NCBI RefSeq assembly: GCF_000321225.1
Contig: NW_004450398.1
Location: forward strand, 1,786,340 to 1,850,339
Direction of reading: 5' to 3'
DNA length: 64,000 nt
Source: Odobenus rosmarus divergens
Taxonomy: Eukaryota > Chordata > Mammalia > Carnivora > Odobenidae
Shown: positions 23,072-35,254 of the stretch, piece after piece
Layout of the letters: every line of letters starts with the position of its first letter
Position numbering within the stretch: the first letter of the stretch is position 1
Made by a program: the position numbers and the translations under genes
Notes under the pieces: model-generated
Told to the model about the DNA's origin: nothing
Database searches by the model: none
Seen by the model: only the letters and a program-made list of their open reading frames with translations

Positions 23072-24259
23072 GAATTCTATGGAACTTTTCAGCTTGCCAA
23101 ACCAAAACAAAACCTCAGACTGTGGTTTGTCTCTCCTGCTCCTTCCCTGTGAGCTCAGTTAGCACCCAGACAGGGGCCATTTGGATCCTGAGTGTCCCTA
23201 CGGGGGTCATGGAGAGAAACCACGGTAGCGGGAGGGCAGGGGACGCTCCGCCCAGGGCAGTGTATTTTTGAAGTGGCAATTTCTTTTTTTGGTGCTTTTC
23301 AAAATCCTTGATTAGATTACAGACAAATGGCCTATCTGCTTTCCCATGACAAGTTTGCCTGGACAGGAACAGCAGCGGAGACTGGTGCTCACCGTGGAAA
23401 ACATCCTCCGGGCTTTAAGCGCCGGTAATCTGAAAGCATCGACAAGAAGGCCAAGGGCAGCTCTATTGGAAAGCAAATACCTTATTTGTACAGATTTTGG
23501 GGTTGACCAGGCATCAGCAGAAGGTGCTGATGACAAGGTGTTGAGCCATGAGTCGGAAAGCACTCTGGACCCTGGGAAGGATGGTAGACATGTTTTCTTC
23601 GATGTGATTCAAGTTAGGTTCTTTTTTTGTTTTTAAAGTTAAGCCAAAACAAAACAGAACTGCAAACTGAACATACAGCAAGAGAACGGAAAAACCAAAA
23701 GCAAAAGAAAACCGAAGGGCATAAAGAATGGGATGCAGGAGAAGAGGATCCCCACCATGGAGAGAAAGCACAAGCAACAGATTGGGCTTCCCAGAGAATA
23801 CGACGGCGTTTCTTCCCCCAAGGCTCCTGGGCAAGACAAGCTTTCAAAGATTCCATATAATCCCTTCCTAAGGCCTTTTGTTTTCCTTCCTTTTATTGTT
23901 ATTATGTATATACCTATTTTTAAAGAGAAATAAGGCCCAGAGAAAACCACTGCACAGGGCTTTGGGTCTGCCCTCGCTCCAGGGGTGGGGTGGCGGTGAG
24001 CACTAGCGGAAAATGTGATTCAGGGTGTGAGCTGAGCCCAGAAACGCTGAATAAACACTCCACGCGCATTCTGGTTTCTCTGAATCTCACTGAGTTCGCT
24101 CCATTCAGCGAGGACACCCTTGCATGCACAGGCTCACGTTCTGGCCCCGCACGATCTACCTGCTGCTCATCAGAGCGTGTGGGACTCTGTGCAGGCTCAC
24201 CTGCTCTGGCTTCTTCCACCTGGCTTCCGGGGAGGGTGGGCATGGCTACGGGCCTGCAT

Positions 24260-24700
24260 ACCTACGGATCCAACATGTAAGCTCAGCTGCTGACAAGGCA
24301 GTTCCGAAATGACTAATTCTCCAAATGGCACTTTTGTGCCATCTGGAGACAGAACTGCCAAGCATTACCTTTATGTTCTCTTGAAACTTCTTGTAAGAGT
24401 TCCCGCTTGGCTTATTTGCATGCAGATATTCAAAAAGGCTGGCAAATCTCTTTCCCTGATCCCTAATGGGGTTTTTGGTGATAAGCATAATCAAGGATAT
24501 GGGAAATTTGCCATCAAATATATTTAAAAACCAGCAACCCAACAGACAATATTACACACAAAATTGGTGTCTTCTTTAAGAACCAACAATTTTTATTAAA
24601 AGGGTTGGGTTTTTTTTCCCCTTAAAAATAGCCTTTTTCCATTTTTTATTGGATAAAAATAACTTCTCACCCGTCACCCACAACCCTTACTTCTTTTTTT
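24260..24700. promoter_or_regulatory. AT-rich, possibly constrained noncoding block
   Basis: This low-repeat block contains nested inverted repeats. The outer pair is GGCAGTTC (24297-24304) with GAACTGCC (24352-24359). The inner pair is ATGGCAC (24325-24331) with GTGCCAT (24336-24342) around a TTTT loop. An octamer motif ATTTGCAT lies at 24414-24421. Its look is that of a conserved noncoding element, but conservation was not measured. Confidence 0.3.
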
Positions 24701-25173
24701 AAACTAAGAATTGCTTCCTGAATGTGAGCTACAAACGTATCCATTCCAAGGGGAACAAAAAAGGAGATCTTTTTCACCACGGGAAAATTACCCAACGAAG
24801 ACACATGTTCTGGTCCAGGGCTGAGCCCTTGGTTTTGCCTGTCTGCTGGTGTTTTCGGCTCGAAGGCCACAGATAGGGGCCTGGCCTCGAACATGAAAGA
24901 TTTGGAGAACATTCTGGTTTCCTGGCCAGGAGCCAGGGAGAAGAGTGGAGGCCTGAGCGGGAAGTCCTGGATGTCCAGGGTTCTGTGAGAGACGCTTGGT
25001 CTCCCGAGGCTCTGCCTGTAGCTGACACCGAGGCAGTGGGTCCCCACATCCCTGGCCAGCACCCTCCAGAAGCTGATCTCCGGCTTTGGGGCAGGGGCTT
25101 GGCTGGCCCTTGCGGAGTGATGGTTTCCAGGAAAACTTTGGGGCTGTTGTGCTCAGGCTGGGAGAGTGGGACT

Positions 25174-25225
25174 GAGAGAGAGAGAGAGAGAGAGAGAGAG
25201 TGCGTGTGTGTGTGTGTGTGTGTGG
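25174..25225. repeat. Compound (GA)n-(GT)n microsatellite
   Basis: GA run to 25200 joined directly to TGCGTGTGTG. On the minus strand this gives a (CA)n-(CT)n tract inside the CLEC16A last intron. Confidence 0.95.
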
Positions 25226-25739
25226 TGGCGGGAGGGGGGCGCAGCAGAGCATAGCAGGGCAGAGGGCAGAGCTCAGAGGAAGCAGCTTTTAAATGCAAAA
25301 GAAGGCAAAAGGCTCCCGACTGGCCAGTGGGAGGCCGGCATGGGAAACCCTAAAGGGAAGGTGGGGAAGGTGGCGGGGGAGGTGAGGGGCAGGCAGCAGC
25401 TAGGGGCCCTGCGCAGGGAGCCCGCGTCTGTGGCCCCCTGGAGCACTGCATCTAAGTACGGGGGATGATGGAGTCGCCCCGCCCGTACCTGTGGGGTAAA
25501 CGGCTCTGGTCTGGCTGAGGCGGGACTGAATCTAACACTGAGCTTTGAGCAGGGTCGGGGGAGAGACGGGGGGGACGGGGAAGAAAAGAAAAAGAGAACC
25601 TAGCTGACTTCTCGGTTGCTTTTCGCAAAATCTGCTGCTCAACCCTCGTGGCCTAATGCAGGGCCCCCCCCATCCCGCACGGACTGGGCTGGAGAACCGC
25701 CCCCCCCCTGCCCTGCACTGGGTGGTCCACGGAGAAGGA

Positions 25740-26400
25740 CGGCGCTTCCAGGCTGCCCGAGGCTCGAGGGCAGGGGATGCGGGCCCCAGCCCAGGTGAGG
25801 CTGCAGGGGAACGGAAGAACAGGCTTCGCGGAAGCTGGGGAGATGGCCGCTTGGAGGGGGTGGCACAGCCCTGGTCCCCCGAGGCCCCGCGAGGTCCCCC
25901 GAGGCCCGGGAAGGCGGCGGCGGGGCGTGTGGGCCGCACAGGCTAGCGGACGAGACCTGCCTGAGTCGCCTGCGGGAGGTGCCGTGCCAGCTGCCGTTGG
26001 AAGCACTAAACCCAGTGGCCGCCGTGACTGTCGGCCTCCGACAGGCTGAACACTCGCCGGCGTCCTTTCCTGCCATTCCTGACTAGAGGCAAACACAGCG
26101 ACAGGTCAGAGAAAGCCTTCAACCGCGCGACAGAGAAAGGGGGCCCGGAGAGGGGCGCGGAGCCGTGACGGATGCCCGGCCCGGACGAGAGCTCCAGGGG
26201 AGCGGGGCGCCGTCACCACGGTGAGGGGCCCAACCGTGTGCCCACTCGTGGGGCTCACTCGAGGGACAAGACGGCAAAGGCTCAGTCCTGTTGGAAAGGA
26301 AAGACTGGGAGTGGTCGGCCATGCGTGGTGTCCGTCGGCGAGAAACGTCCAGGGACAGAGGGACAGAGCCGCCGGGCAGATCCACACACGAACCAGCAGT
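25740..26400. promoter_or_regulatory. CpG-island-like block inside last CLEC16A intron
   Basis: Dense CpG over roughly 650 bases (for example CCCGAGGCCCCGCGAGG and GGCGGCGGCGGGGCGTG), by hand count around 55-60 CpGs, against the CpG-poor surroundings typical of mammalian introns. This is about what GC content alone would predict, so it meets the usual island idea. No coding exon or consensus TATA is attached. It could be an orphan intragenic island, an alternative or antisense promoter, or just a GC-biased patch. Confidence 0.55.
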
Positions 26401-26799
26401 GAGCACGAGGGCCCTGCTTCCCTGGGACCATCTGAGGAGGGAAGGCCGTGTGGCTGGGGGACGGGAGCCCAGCGGGCTAGAGCAACAAGCAGATTTCCAC
26501 CCCCCGACTGATGAGGCCCCGAGCTTCCTGATGTCACCACACTAAAGCCAACAGCACAGCTCGGGGAGCTCTGGGCAAGCCCTGGACCCCTCCCCAGCCA
26601 CACTCCAGAAGACACTCGGCAGCTCTGCCCCTTTGGAGACCAAGGCCAAGCCACAGCAGGAAGGCCTGAGACCAGGTGCCAAGCGGCCAAGGTGGGGGGC
26701 TTCCAATCAGCTGAAACAAAAATGTTAGGAGCATCTCCCTGGGAAGGAAGGAACCATACTCTTGGACACAACCTTGAGGTTCGAGCCAAGGTGAAAATT

Positions 26800-26912
26800 A
26801 ATGCAACAGAACACAACGTGAATATAACCTAATGCGGCACAGGGCTATGTGCTTAAAAGTCGTTACGATGGTGCATCGTGTGGTATGTGTATTTCACCAC
26901 GATAAAAAAAAA
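26800..26912 (+). mobile_element. L1 3' tail fragment
   Basis: TGTGCTTAAAAGTCGTTACG followed by GTGTGGTATGTGTATTTCACC and a poly(A) after ACGATA is the usual terminal stretch of an ancient L1. Confidence 0.6.
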
Positions 26913-28184
26913 ATTTAATGCCATGGAGAAAACTGGGGAGAAAAGAACATGCCTTGCTCGGGGTTTCTGTCCTTCAAGTCCTGCCTGACTGGTAAGCGAG
27001 TTCAGTGACATGTGGGTCAGTCTTGGGCTGTCTGGCTCCCACTGGGCCCGAAAGGGACCGAGCACTGGGGATAAGGTGATGTGTTCAGACAGCCCAGGGG
27101 GCAGGTGAGGATGGGGAGAGCAGGACCCCGCCCCTGCCAGGCCTCAACACGGGGCTTCCAGGGGCCAGACCCTTCCTTCTTCCTATAAAACCTTGGGGTA
27201 AGGTCAAAGCGCTCATTCCATGGGCCCTAAAAACGGACGATGGAAAGAGCAGGCTGGACTTCACGCTGACTTCATTTTTTAACAAATGACCGTTTCTTAT
27301 CTGAGCCTCACGCAGGGTGTGCGGCTGCAAGCATGTGCACTGGGTGTGTGTGAGCGTGCATCTATCTGCCTGTGTGTACGTGCGTGTGACGGGCTGTAAC
27401 CCAGAAAGTTTTTCTAAAGTATTCCTACCGGCCCTACATTTGGTTCCAAATTGGGTCTATTTTCTCTTTCCCGCCATACATTCTCTGCAATTTCTGCTTC
27501 TCAAAACCATCAAGTGTTTAAGGAAAAAAACCCCTGCTAATTCCAACTCTATAATTTTCCCAGTGAAGAGCAAGCTGAGGCCTATCAGGCCGGCTGTACT
27601 GGACGAGTGGGCGACAAGATGCCAGGTCCCAGGAGACTGCCCAGGGCACCGGTCTCCCCAGGAAGGCTTGAGGGTCTCACTGCACCTTCTATAAAGGACA
27701 TGGGGAACAGGTCAACTTGCGCGTCAGCTGTTACAACTGGACAATAATTCCCTCAGCACAGCCTTATCAGGTGAATAAGTAACCATGAAAATAAAATACC
27801 CTTGCTCCCAACTCCTTCTAGCTGGTTTCTCTGGTTACCAGGGAATTCAGTTGTGACCTGGTAACCCGGTGTCTCCTGGCCCTGATTTGAGGTCCAGCAC
27901 TTGCAAAAAAGCCACTCACAGGCATCCACACTCTGTCCCTGGCATGTGGAGGAGACTCAGAAGCAGGTGTTCCCAGCACAGAGGGCAAACCAGTGACCCT
28001 CTGGGCGGGTCCCTTCCCGCTGTGGTGAGGGGCCCTCTGCCAGCGCTGGGCCACGGGCTTAGGCCCCCACGGGCACATGCGCTATTCCTCAAAAACAGGC
28101 CGCCCCTTGGGGTCTGTATCTGGAAGGGCAGTTCTCAGGGACAGTTCTCAACTGGACACTTGCGTGCGGTCATCTGGTAGACCC

Positions 28185-28275
28185 TGGCCTCCCCTGCTAG
28201 CCTGTGTGTTCCTTTGTCACCTTCTATCCCCAGTGCCTGCACATAGTGGGGACTCAACAAAAACCTGTTTGGTTA
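28185..28275 (+). repeat. L2 3' terminal fragment
   Basis: CTATCCCCAGTGCCTGCACA followed by TAGTGGGGACTCAACAAAAA is the last part of an L2. Confidence 0.6.
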
Positions 28276-31200
28276 GAAAACATTAATGCAGTGGAGATAG
28301 GGCCCCAAGGCCAGCAGAGATGAGATGCAGAGAGAGGCTGGACGTGAGGGCCACCCTTGGAGGGACCCTAGTGAGATCAGGTCTGACATCCACAAAACCT
28401 GCATCACTCCGACTCAAGGTCCCGTGGGCAGCTGAGAAAAATCTGTATTTGGGATAAAAAGGGCTTCTTGCAAACCCAGGCAGAGAACTTGAGGTCCCCT
28501 GGGCTGGACAGAGGGTGGGGGGGTGGGAAACAACCAAGTATCAAAAGTTTTACGCCCTCATTTGGGGATGACCCCATTTGGGCTGGCAGAGGAGATGGAT
28601 GGGGCCCTCTGGGGTCCACTGTGTTGCTGACTTGGGGGACCAGCAGGCTTCCCCCCACAGGGGCGACACGGCCCAGCCTTGGTTGACTGGGGCGGCACAG
28701 TTGCCAGGGTCTCTGTGCATGGGCTGTGGCTTTTCGTGTGGTTTCTGGAGCAAGCACACACACTGGAAGGAGAAATGCATGTACTCTGTGGGCTGCCCCC
28801 CGACGGAGATCTGAACCTGAGGTCCAAGGCTCTGCAGCGCCCCGCGGAGGCACGGGAGACAGACTTAGGAACTGCAGGGATATTCTGTGGGGTGATTTCA
28901 GAAGGCGGACCATGGGTTCTAGAATTACTAAGGCTGGGACCCGTGTGTGGGCTCCTCGTTTTCCTGGTTGCACTGTCGTGGCCAAGCCGTGTGATCCTTC
29001 TGAGCCCCCGTGTTTTCAACCGTCCAGCATGAGGTGGAGGGTGGCAAGTCTCGGTGAGGGGGTGTCTGTCCAGTGTTTGTGAGCACAGTACCCGGCACAC
29101 GGGGGGATTAGGAGGTACGTCTGTTGGGCCTCGATGGAACAGGTACACAGCACGCACCGCATGCGCACGGAGAAGGGTGTGCAGTGGGTGCCCGTTGCCC
29201 CATCTACGGCTAGGATAGTGTAAGGCTCACCCCTGGCTTTCCTTGGGATATCCTTGGATAATTCTGGGGTTCAAAGCTGCAGAGTCACAGAAAGCTGGGC
29301 CTGTCTCGTCCCCTGATGGATGGCATCTCTTGTCTGCTTTTCCAACCAAACACCTGCCCGTGCAAAGTGTGGCTTCGAGAGCAGAGAAGCCACTGGAGCT
29401 AATTCTGGCCGCAAGGGGCCTGGCAGCGGCTCTCCCCACGGGGAACTTCCTGGACTCGGAGACTCTGGAAGTACAGGGCTGGGAATGCCTCTGATTCAGC
29501 ACTGTGTCCCCCAAAACCACTTGGGAGGACAAGTGGCCCCTTGACTGGGCCGCAGCTGTCTTCTGCTGCCCCAGCCCGTCCTGCTGCCCAGCTGGCCCCA
29601 CAGGATGCCCCCTCCGGCCGACTACGGCCAGACCCCACGGGCGGAGCTTCTGCCCATTAGAAGTCTGAACACCAGGCCACTGCTCTGGGCCGACATCAAC
29701 CCAGGAAAGTGGCCGAAGAGCACCCGTCCTGAAAACACCTCCCTTGCAGCCTCCGCTTCCTGTCCAGCACAGCCAGGGGAGACAGTAGGCGCGTGGCGGC
29801 ACCAGCTGGGGAGGCCTGCCCTTACGAGGAACACGGAAACCTCCTGTGCTGTGCTGTGGATGGGACCCAGGAGGCTGGAGCCCGGCCTGGAAGGTGGCCA
29901 TTGAGAGGCCAAGTGAATGGTGGCCCTCCCAAAACCTGCCCCCCCCGGCCTGTGACTCCTCTCGCCGGGCCCCTGTGACAGGGTGCAGCGCATGGGTTCC
30001 GATGCTCTCTCTTTCCAGGGATCAGGAGCTGGGTCCTCAGTCGAGAGTGAAGGGCAGGCTGCCTGACAGGCTGGCCCTTTGTCAGGGGGTGAGTTACTTC
30101 AGTGTCTGCAGAAACTCGGACAGGCAGGCTGGGCCACAAGCTTTTACTGTCAGGCAGCATAAAAAATGGGGCCTCACACACTTGCCTCCACAGGCCTGCT
30201 GGGGATGCACGGAACGGGGGCAGACACCCAGGAGAGCCTGACCATCACTTATCAACTGGTGCTGCCTGGCTACCTGACAGCCAGGCTGACAGCCCCTGCA
30301 TTTCTCAGATGAGAACACAGGTCACTGGCACCGTGCGGGGGATGGTGGCGGTAGGGACAGAGGGGCTGAGGGAGGCCAAGAGAAAAGAAATTCGCCTCCT
30401 GGGGACCCTGAGCCTCTGGGGGAAGGTGCAGAGCCGAAGCCCCAGGGGCCGCGCTCACGTGAACATCTGCAAACACAGACCTGATTTTGACGATTGTGGG
30501 TCTTGGCTGGTTTCAGTTTTAGGCAAAGAAGTACACGGCTCGTTTGTTTGCTTAGCTGTTGTCTGTGCCTTCTTAAACATGAAAGAAAGGCGTACACAGC
30601 TCCATTGGGAAGAGAGCTTCACCCCAAATGCAATCGTCAGTCTAAGTGTGTTTGGGTGCACACGACACAGACACAGAAGCGTGCACATGCAGGCAGCACG
30701 TGGGTGCACACACAAGCCCATGAACACACAACCCTGCCCTTCGGTCCCCAGAGCCACCGTGAGATCAGGCTGCAGAGGAAGGTGGAGGGCTCTTCCTGGC
30801 TTCTGGAGAAAGTGCCGTCTGAATGTCCCGCTGTGGGCCTGGGACCGGCAGCAATACCTGCAGCCAACCTCAGATCGGGCTCAGAAACAGCTCAGAGAAG
30901 GCGGCCACCTCCCCCAAGCTGGGGCGGGGAGGGGGCGGGGGGAGGAGCAGGTGCTGAGTGGAAGAAGGTCTAAGTGAGGTGGTGTGAGGGTGACCCTGCT
31001 GCCTGGGCCTCGGGAATGTCAATAGTAGCTGGAGGTAATGGATGCTGGCGGGAGGAAGGGGCTGCAGGCAGCAGGCGAGACCAGGCAGGGTTAACCCTTC
31101 GCTGGGGAATGTGGGAGCTGACAATCCCGGAGAGGTCCTTGCATCGAAGGAGATCGTGGGCTCCAGTGCTGAGGGAACGGGAGCTGGGGGCCCTTAGTTT

Positions 31201-32130
31201 TCTGGCATGTGGCTTTTATCATGACCCCCCGATCCACCGCCTGACAAGAGTTGGGTCAGGTGCCCTGAGATAGGATAGGTAAGAGCTCTGGGTGGGACCT
31301 CGAAGGAACAGCGAAGGACACCAAGGGTCCCCAGATGAGGGGGCCTCCCAAATCAGAACAGACCCATGGGGTTGTGCTGCTGGGGCGTGAAGCTTCATGC
31401 ACCCCCAAGCTCCTCTCCAGCATCCCTGCTTGGGCCCTGCTCCATCTGGCTGCATTGTGCAGCCAAGGGGTTCAGGAAAAAAGCCTGGTGCTTTGCCCCT
31501 GGGATCTCACCGGGCACAGTGAGGCACCCACGTGTGAGGGGCTCATGGTGGCTGAGAACACAGGGGGTGCCCACTCATCTCACTGTAGCCCCCCTGCCCA
31601 TGGCGTCTGCCTGTGCAACGCCTGCCCTTGTCTGAGGCCCAGGAAGGCGAGACAGGACTCCAGCACATCCCGAAAGATTCCCAAAGGGTGTACCCCTGGC
31701 CACAGACGACTGGACTGCACACATTTACAGAGAAAACTGGTATGTTATGAAGGAAAGAACAAATTAGCATGGACACAATGCTTCTGCCAGGTTCACACAC
31801 TCCAGTCTGGGAGAGCCCTCCTTGTGGAGGTGATAATGGGGCAGATGCAGGCTCGGCAGCCGTCCATCCCCTCCAGCCCTGCGGTCAGGGAAGGTCTTTC
31901 TCGGCGGGGGGCCAGCCTGCAAAAGGAGTGACTCCTCCCCTGCGGGGAGCTAGACCAGCCGTCACATCAGAACGGAACGCAGAACCCCAGGCGGCGGCGG
32001 CCCCAAACACGGTGGCAAGGACAAGCTGGGGGTCAGCGGTCTTGGCACGGAGGGATGACAGAGCTCCCCGAAGTCGCCGCCCTCCCCCGCCACTCCCCCC
32101 CCCGCCCGCACCATGTCACGCGGCCAATAC

Positions 32131-32286
32131 CTGACGGGCTCTGGGTGGCAGAAGGGGTGGATGATGAGCTGGCGCCTCCAGAGTCACAGTGGCTGGTGCT
32201 CCCACTGCCGCTGGGGCTCCCGCCGGCAGATGGTGAGGACAGGGATGGCAAGCTGTGCTGGTTTATGCACTGGGCCACGGCAAAGC
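32131..32286 (-). CDS. CLEC16A: CLEC16A penultimate coding exon (Ser-rich disordered tail)
   Basis: A 156-nt exon on the minus strand. The acceptor is a good pyrimidine tract ending CTTATCTTGCAG, followed by GCTTTGCC. The donor is TCAG/GTATTG. With one G supplied by the preceding exon it encodes 52 residues, beginning GFAVAQCINQHSLPSLSS and rich in Ser, Gly and Thr (SGSGSTSHCDSGGASSSS), ending TQSPS. It leaves one G for the next exon. This matches the CLEC16A segment just before the terminal exon, with small substitutions from human. Both boundaries are phase 1, so leaving the exon out keeps the frame. The donor departs from GTRAGT at +4 to +6 and looks weak. No catalytic or folded domain lies here; the conserved N-terminal and ligase-associated parts are encoded outside the window. 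Confidence 0.93.
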
Positions 32287-33620
32287 CTGCAAGATAAGTG
32301 GTGAGGTGACCAAGCAGGAAGAAACAAGCTGGCCTAGGAGGAGGGGGTGCCACACTCCCTGATTTCGTGGGAGATGCCACAGGCAAGCCACACCTCAAAG
32401 GGGGGTGCTGGGGGACCTTAACCTAAAGGCTACACCCCCCAACCCAACCCAGCCCCTTGAAGAGTCCCCAGCTGACCTCTCTGGCCATGGGCCTGACCTG
32501 GACACACTTCAAAGCCGTTTCAAGGAAGAGGGTGCAGCCGGCCATAGAGCCGAGGCCGTGAGCCATTAATCAGAGTGCCTGACGCTGGCTCAGTGATGGG
32601 CTGGTTGTGGCTTTGAAGGGGACACGCAGCCTGGGGGCTTCAGAGGCATCTTGGTGGGACTCGGGACAGCCTCACAGCAAATCTCAGGGCCTTCACTAAC
32701 GTGCCCGAGTTGTCAAAGGCAGGGCACTGGGCGGGAGGGGAGGCGCCCCCGAGACTCTCCCTGCCACAGATTTTGCTCAGCTCTGGTGAAGAGCTCCCAA
32801 TTGCAGAGTTCCACACAGCCCTTGGAGCAATTCTGGGTTCAGAGATGGGGACCGCGCATTTGCAAGGCCCGTGGCCTTCCCGCACCAGGGAGTGGGGGAG
32901 CCCCACGCTCTGGAGACGCTCGGACTTGGTCAAGCTCTGCTTCCCATGCAGAAACACCAGAACGCGTGCCTAGCACCACCCCCTGCTAGCTGGGAGGGTC
33001 GTCACTAGGTTCTTGTCACTGCACTGTACTGGGGGTACAGTGGGACACAGGGCTTGGCACACAGGGAGAGCGGAGTGCTCTTTATGATGAAAGGGGGCCT
33101 GTCTGAATGAGCCCATCTGGGAGCCCCTTTCCTGCAGACCATGGCTTTCTGTCCTTTCTACAGCCTGCTTTCCTAAAGGGCCATAGCTTCTGACTTTATT
33201 CACTAAATGCAGGAAGCTCCCATGGAGCAAAAGCCTTGTTGATGATCCCAGGGGGCTATGCGGACCATGGTGGCTTCTGCCATCAGCCCCCACGAGCTGA
33301 GCAGGACCATGGTCAAGGTGCTCTGTGGAGCCTGATGCTTTTGCCCTGTAATTCTGAAGTGGCACCAAACTGGAGTGGGGATTGGGGGGGGGCATGTCCT
33401 CCTAGCTGAGAGTGGGGATCCCAACCCTCCCAGCCAATCACATCAAACCTCTCCACTCCCTGAGCACACTCACCCCAGCCAGCCCCAAACCTCATTCAAG
33501 CCACCTGCACTGGCTGAACTTCACACAGTCCAGCTCCCATGGACACTTCTTCCAGAAGGTTTCCTAGGCTCTGACCTTGCTTTTTGCAGAACTCAGGAAG
33601 GCGGCAGGGTGGTGGGCGGT

Positions 33621-33785
33621 GGTCAGCAAACTATGGCCCAGTGTTTTGTAAATGAAGTTTGACTGGAACACAGCCATGGCCCTTTGCTTGCATACAGAGT
33701 CAGTGGCTGTTTCGAGCACTGAGCAGTTGCCGCACGGCCCGCGAAGCCTGAAATATTTTACTCTCTGGCCCTCGACCGAAGCAAG
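33621..33785 (-). mobile_element. MER20 (hAT-Charlie DNA transposon) fragment
   Basis: GTCAGCAAACTATGGCCC, GTTTGACTGGAACACAGCC, GGCCCGCGAAGCCTGAAATA and CTCTGGCCCTCGACC match MER20 in order. Non-autonomous and ancient. Confidence 0.75.
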
Positions 33786-33900
33786 CACACTGAGCCTGGG
33801 CTCTGGCACCAGGAAAGCTTGGGTTCTATCCCTAGTCTGCTCACTCACCAGACCAGGGGGCAAGTCCCTGCACTGTCCTGAGCCCCTTTCCCTTTACCGA
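33785..33900 (+). repeat. MIR fragment
   Basis: GGCTCTGGCACCAGGAAAGC, TTGGGTTCTATCCCTAGTC and GGGGGCAAGTCCCTGCACTG fit MIR, directly after the MER20 fragment. Confidence 0.5.
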
Positions 33901-34077
33901 CTGGTGGGCAAACACAGGCCTGGCTGGGGTGGGGACCTGCTGCTTCATTCCCCCCCCGCCCAACGTTAGGACTAGTGGGGTCCCGTACCTGGCCACTGCG
34001 GAAGGGCTATTTTGTATTAATGTTTGTGTGAAGTTATTTTTGTCTAAGGATTAGCTCCTTAAAAGCCAGGTCTTTAT

Positions 34078-34345
34078 TGTTGTATTCTCTTTATTTTTTT
34101 ATTATTATTAATTTTTTTTAGTAGGGTTGACGCGCAATGTGACATTAATTTAAGGTGTCCCACTTAGTGATTTGTCAAGTTTATACATTGTGCTGTGTTC
34201 CCTAGCATAGCTCCCATCTGTCCCATTACAACACTATTACAATATTACTGACTATATTCTTTATGCTCCGTTTTCTATTCCTGTGACTTCCTCATTCCTT
34301 AACTGGAGGCCTGTACCTCCCTCATCCCCGCTCCCCTCGGGCAAG
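34078..34345 (-). mobile_element. L1M 3' UTR fragment (antisense)
   Basis: T-rich edge followed by AGTAGGGTTGACGCGCAATG, TACATTGTGCTGTGTTCCC, CTATTACAATATTACTGAC and CCTTAACTGGAGGCCTGTAC, which matches the antisense of the L1M 3' UTR as I know it. Confidence 0.7.
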
Positions 34346-35254
34346 TGGGGTCTTTATTTATACCCCACGCCAAGCCCTCCAGGTTTTGCAATGTGAGGCC
34401 TTGTGGGAGTGTGGTGGGTAAATTCACCAGCTTCTCTTTTGTGGAGGGCAGTACTCCCCTTCCCCAGCTACTGCGGACCGTTTGCTTGCAGGGAGAAGAG
34501 CAGGACTGGCGTGCTGGAGTTCCCAAGAAGAGGTGTTATGTGATATACTGTGTGTATCTGTGGCGGAAGGGGGAGGCTCAGATTGGCTACGGCAAACACC
34601 GAGGCAAATCTGAACGCCAGTCGGGAAGGTTCCCAGGGGGCGATCAGCAGCAGCCCCACGGCCCTGGCTTTATGGCTGCTTACTTCTCAATCACTTCAAG
34701 TGGTAAACCCCCAAGTTTACAAGCTGTTAACTTGACTTGAAAATGAATCACGCCTTAACAAATCAAAATGTCAAGATGGCTTTTCCCCGAGCTGCTTATT
34801 TATCAGAGCAATGAACACAGGGGCCGCCGAGTGTGGTAAGAGGGTTGGGACTAAGCCTTTTATGTCTCCGACAACGCCCTAGCCAGGACAGACGGATGGT
34901 ATAGCTGTCACCCCCTTCTCTGTCAGGCTCTTTAGAGCCCCAGTTTATTGCTCTAAGACCTCTGGGGCCGGGCATGTGCAGTAGATGAGAGGCTGAGAGG
35001 CTACAGTGCCTTCATTTTGGGAATGGATGAGGGTCAAGCCACATACCTTTTGTTTGTGCTGAAAAATAAACAGAAAAAAAAAAAATCACCAATTTCCGAT
35101 ACCACCTGTTCGCAGGGCCTAGCTGAGCAGAGACAAACGAGCACATCCTCCCCTTGCTGGCTGCTGCTAGAACCTTCCCCCTTCTTTGCCCCCGCTTTTG
35201 TACTCCTCTCCCCTCCCCCACGGCACTGGGGACCCAGAGAGGCTCAGCTCAGTG

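Larger units (their letters stand above)
22598..32130 (-). other. CLEC16A: CLEC16A last intron
   Basis: The intron between the two recognised coding exons, GT at 32130-32129 and AG at 22599-22598, 9.5 kb, phase 1. It holds few interspersed repeats: an L1 tail near 26.8 kb, an L2 piece near 28.2 kb and simple repeats near 23.05 and 25.2 kb. It also contains a CpG-island-like block (25740-26400) and an AT-rich block (24260-24700) with inverted repeats and an octamer motif. Open frames in it on either strand match no family known to me and are treated as chance. Retention of the start of the intron would add 32 codons before a stop at 32035-32033. Confidence 0.85.
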
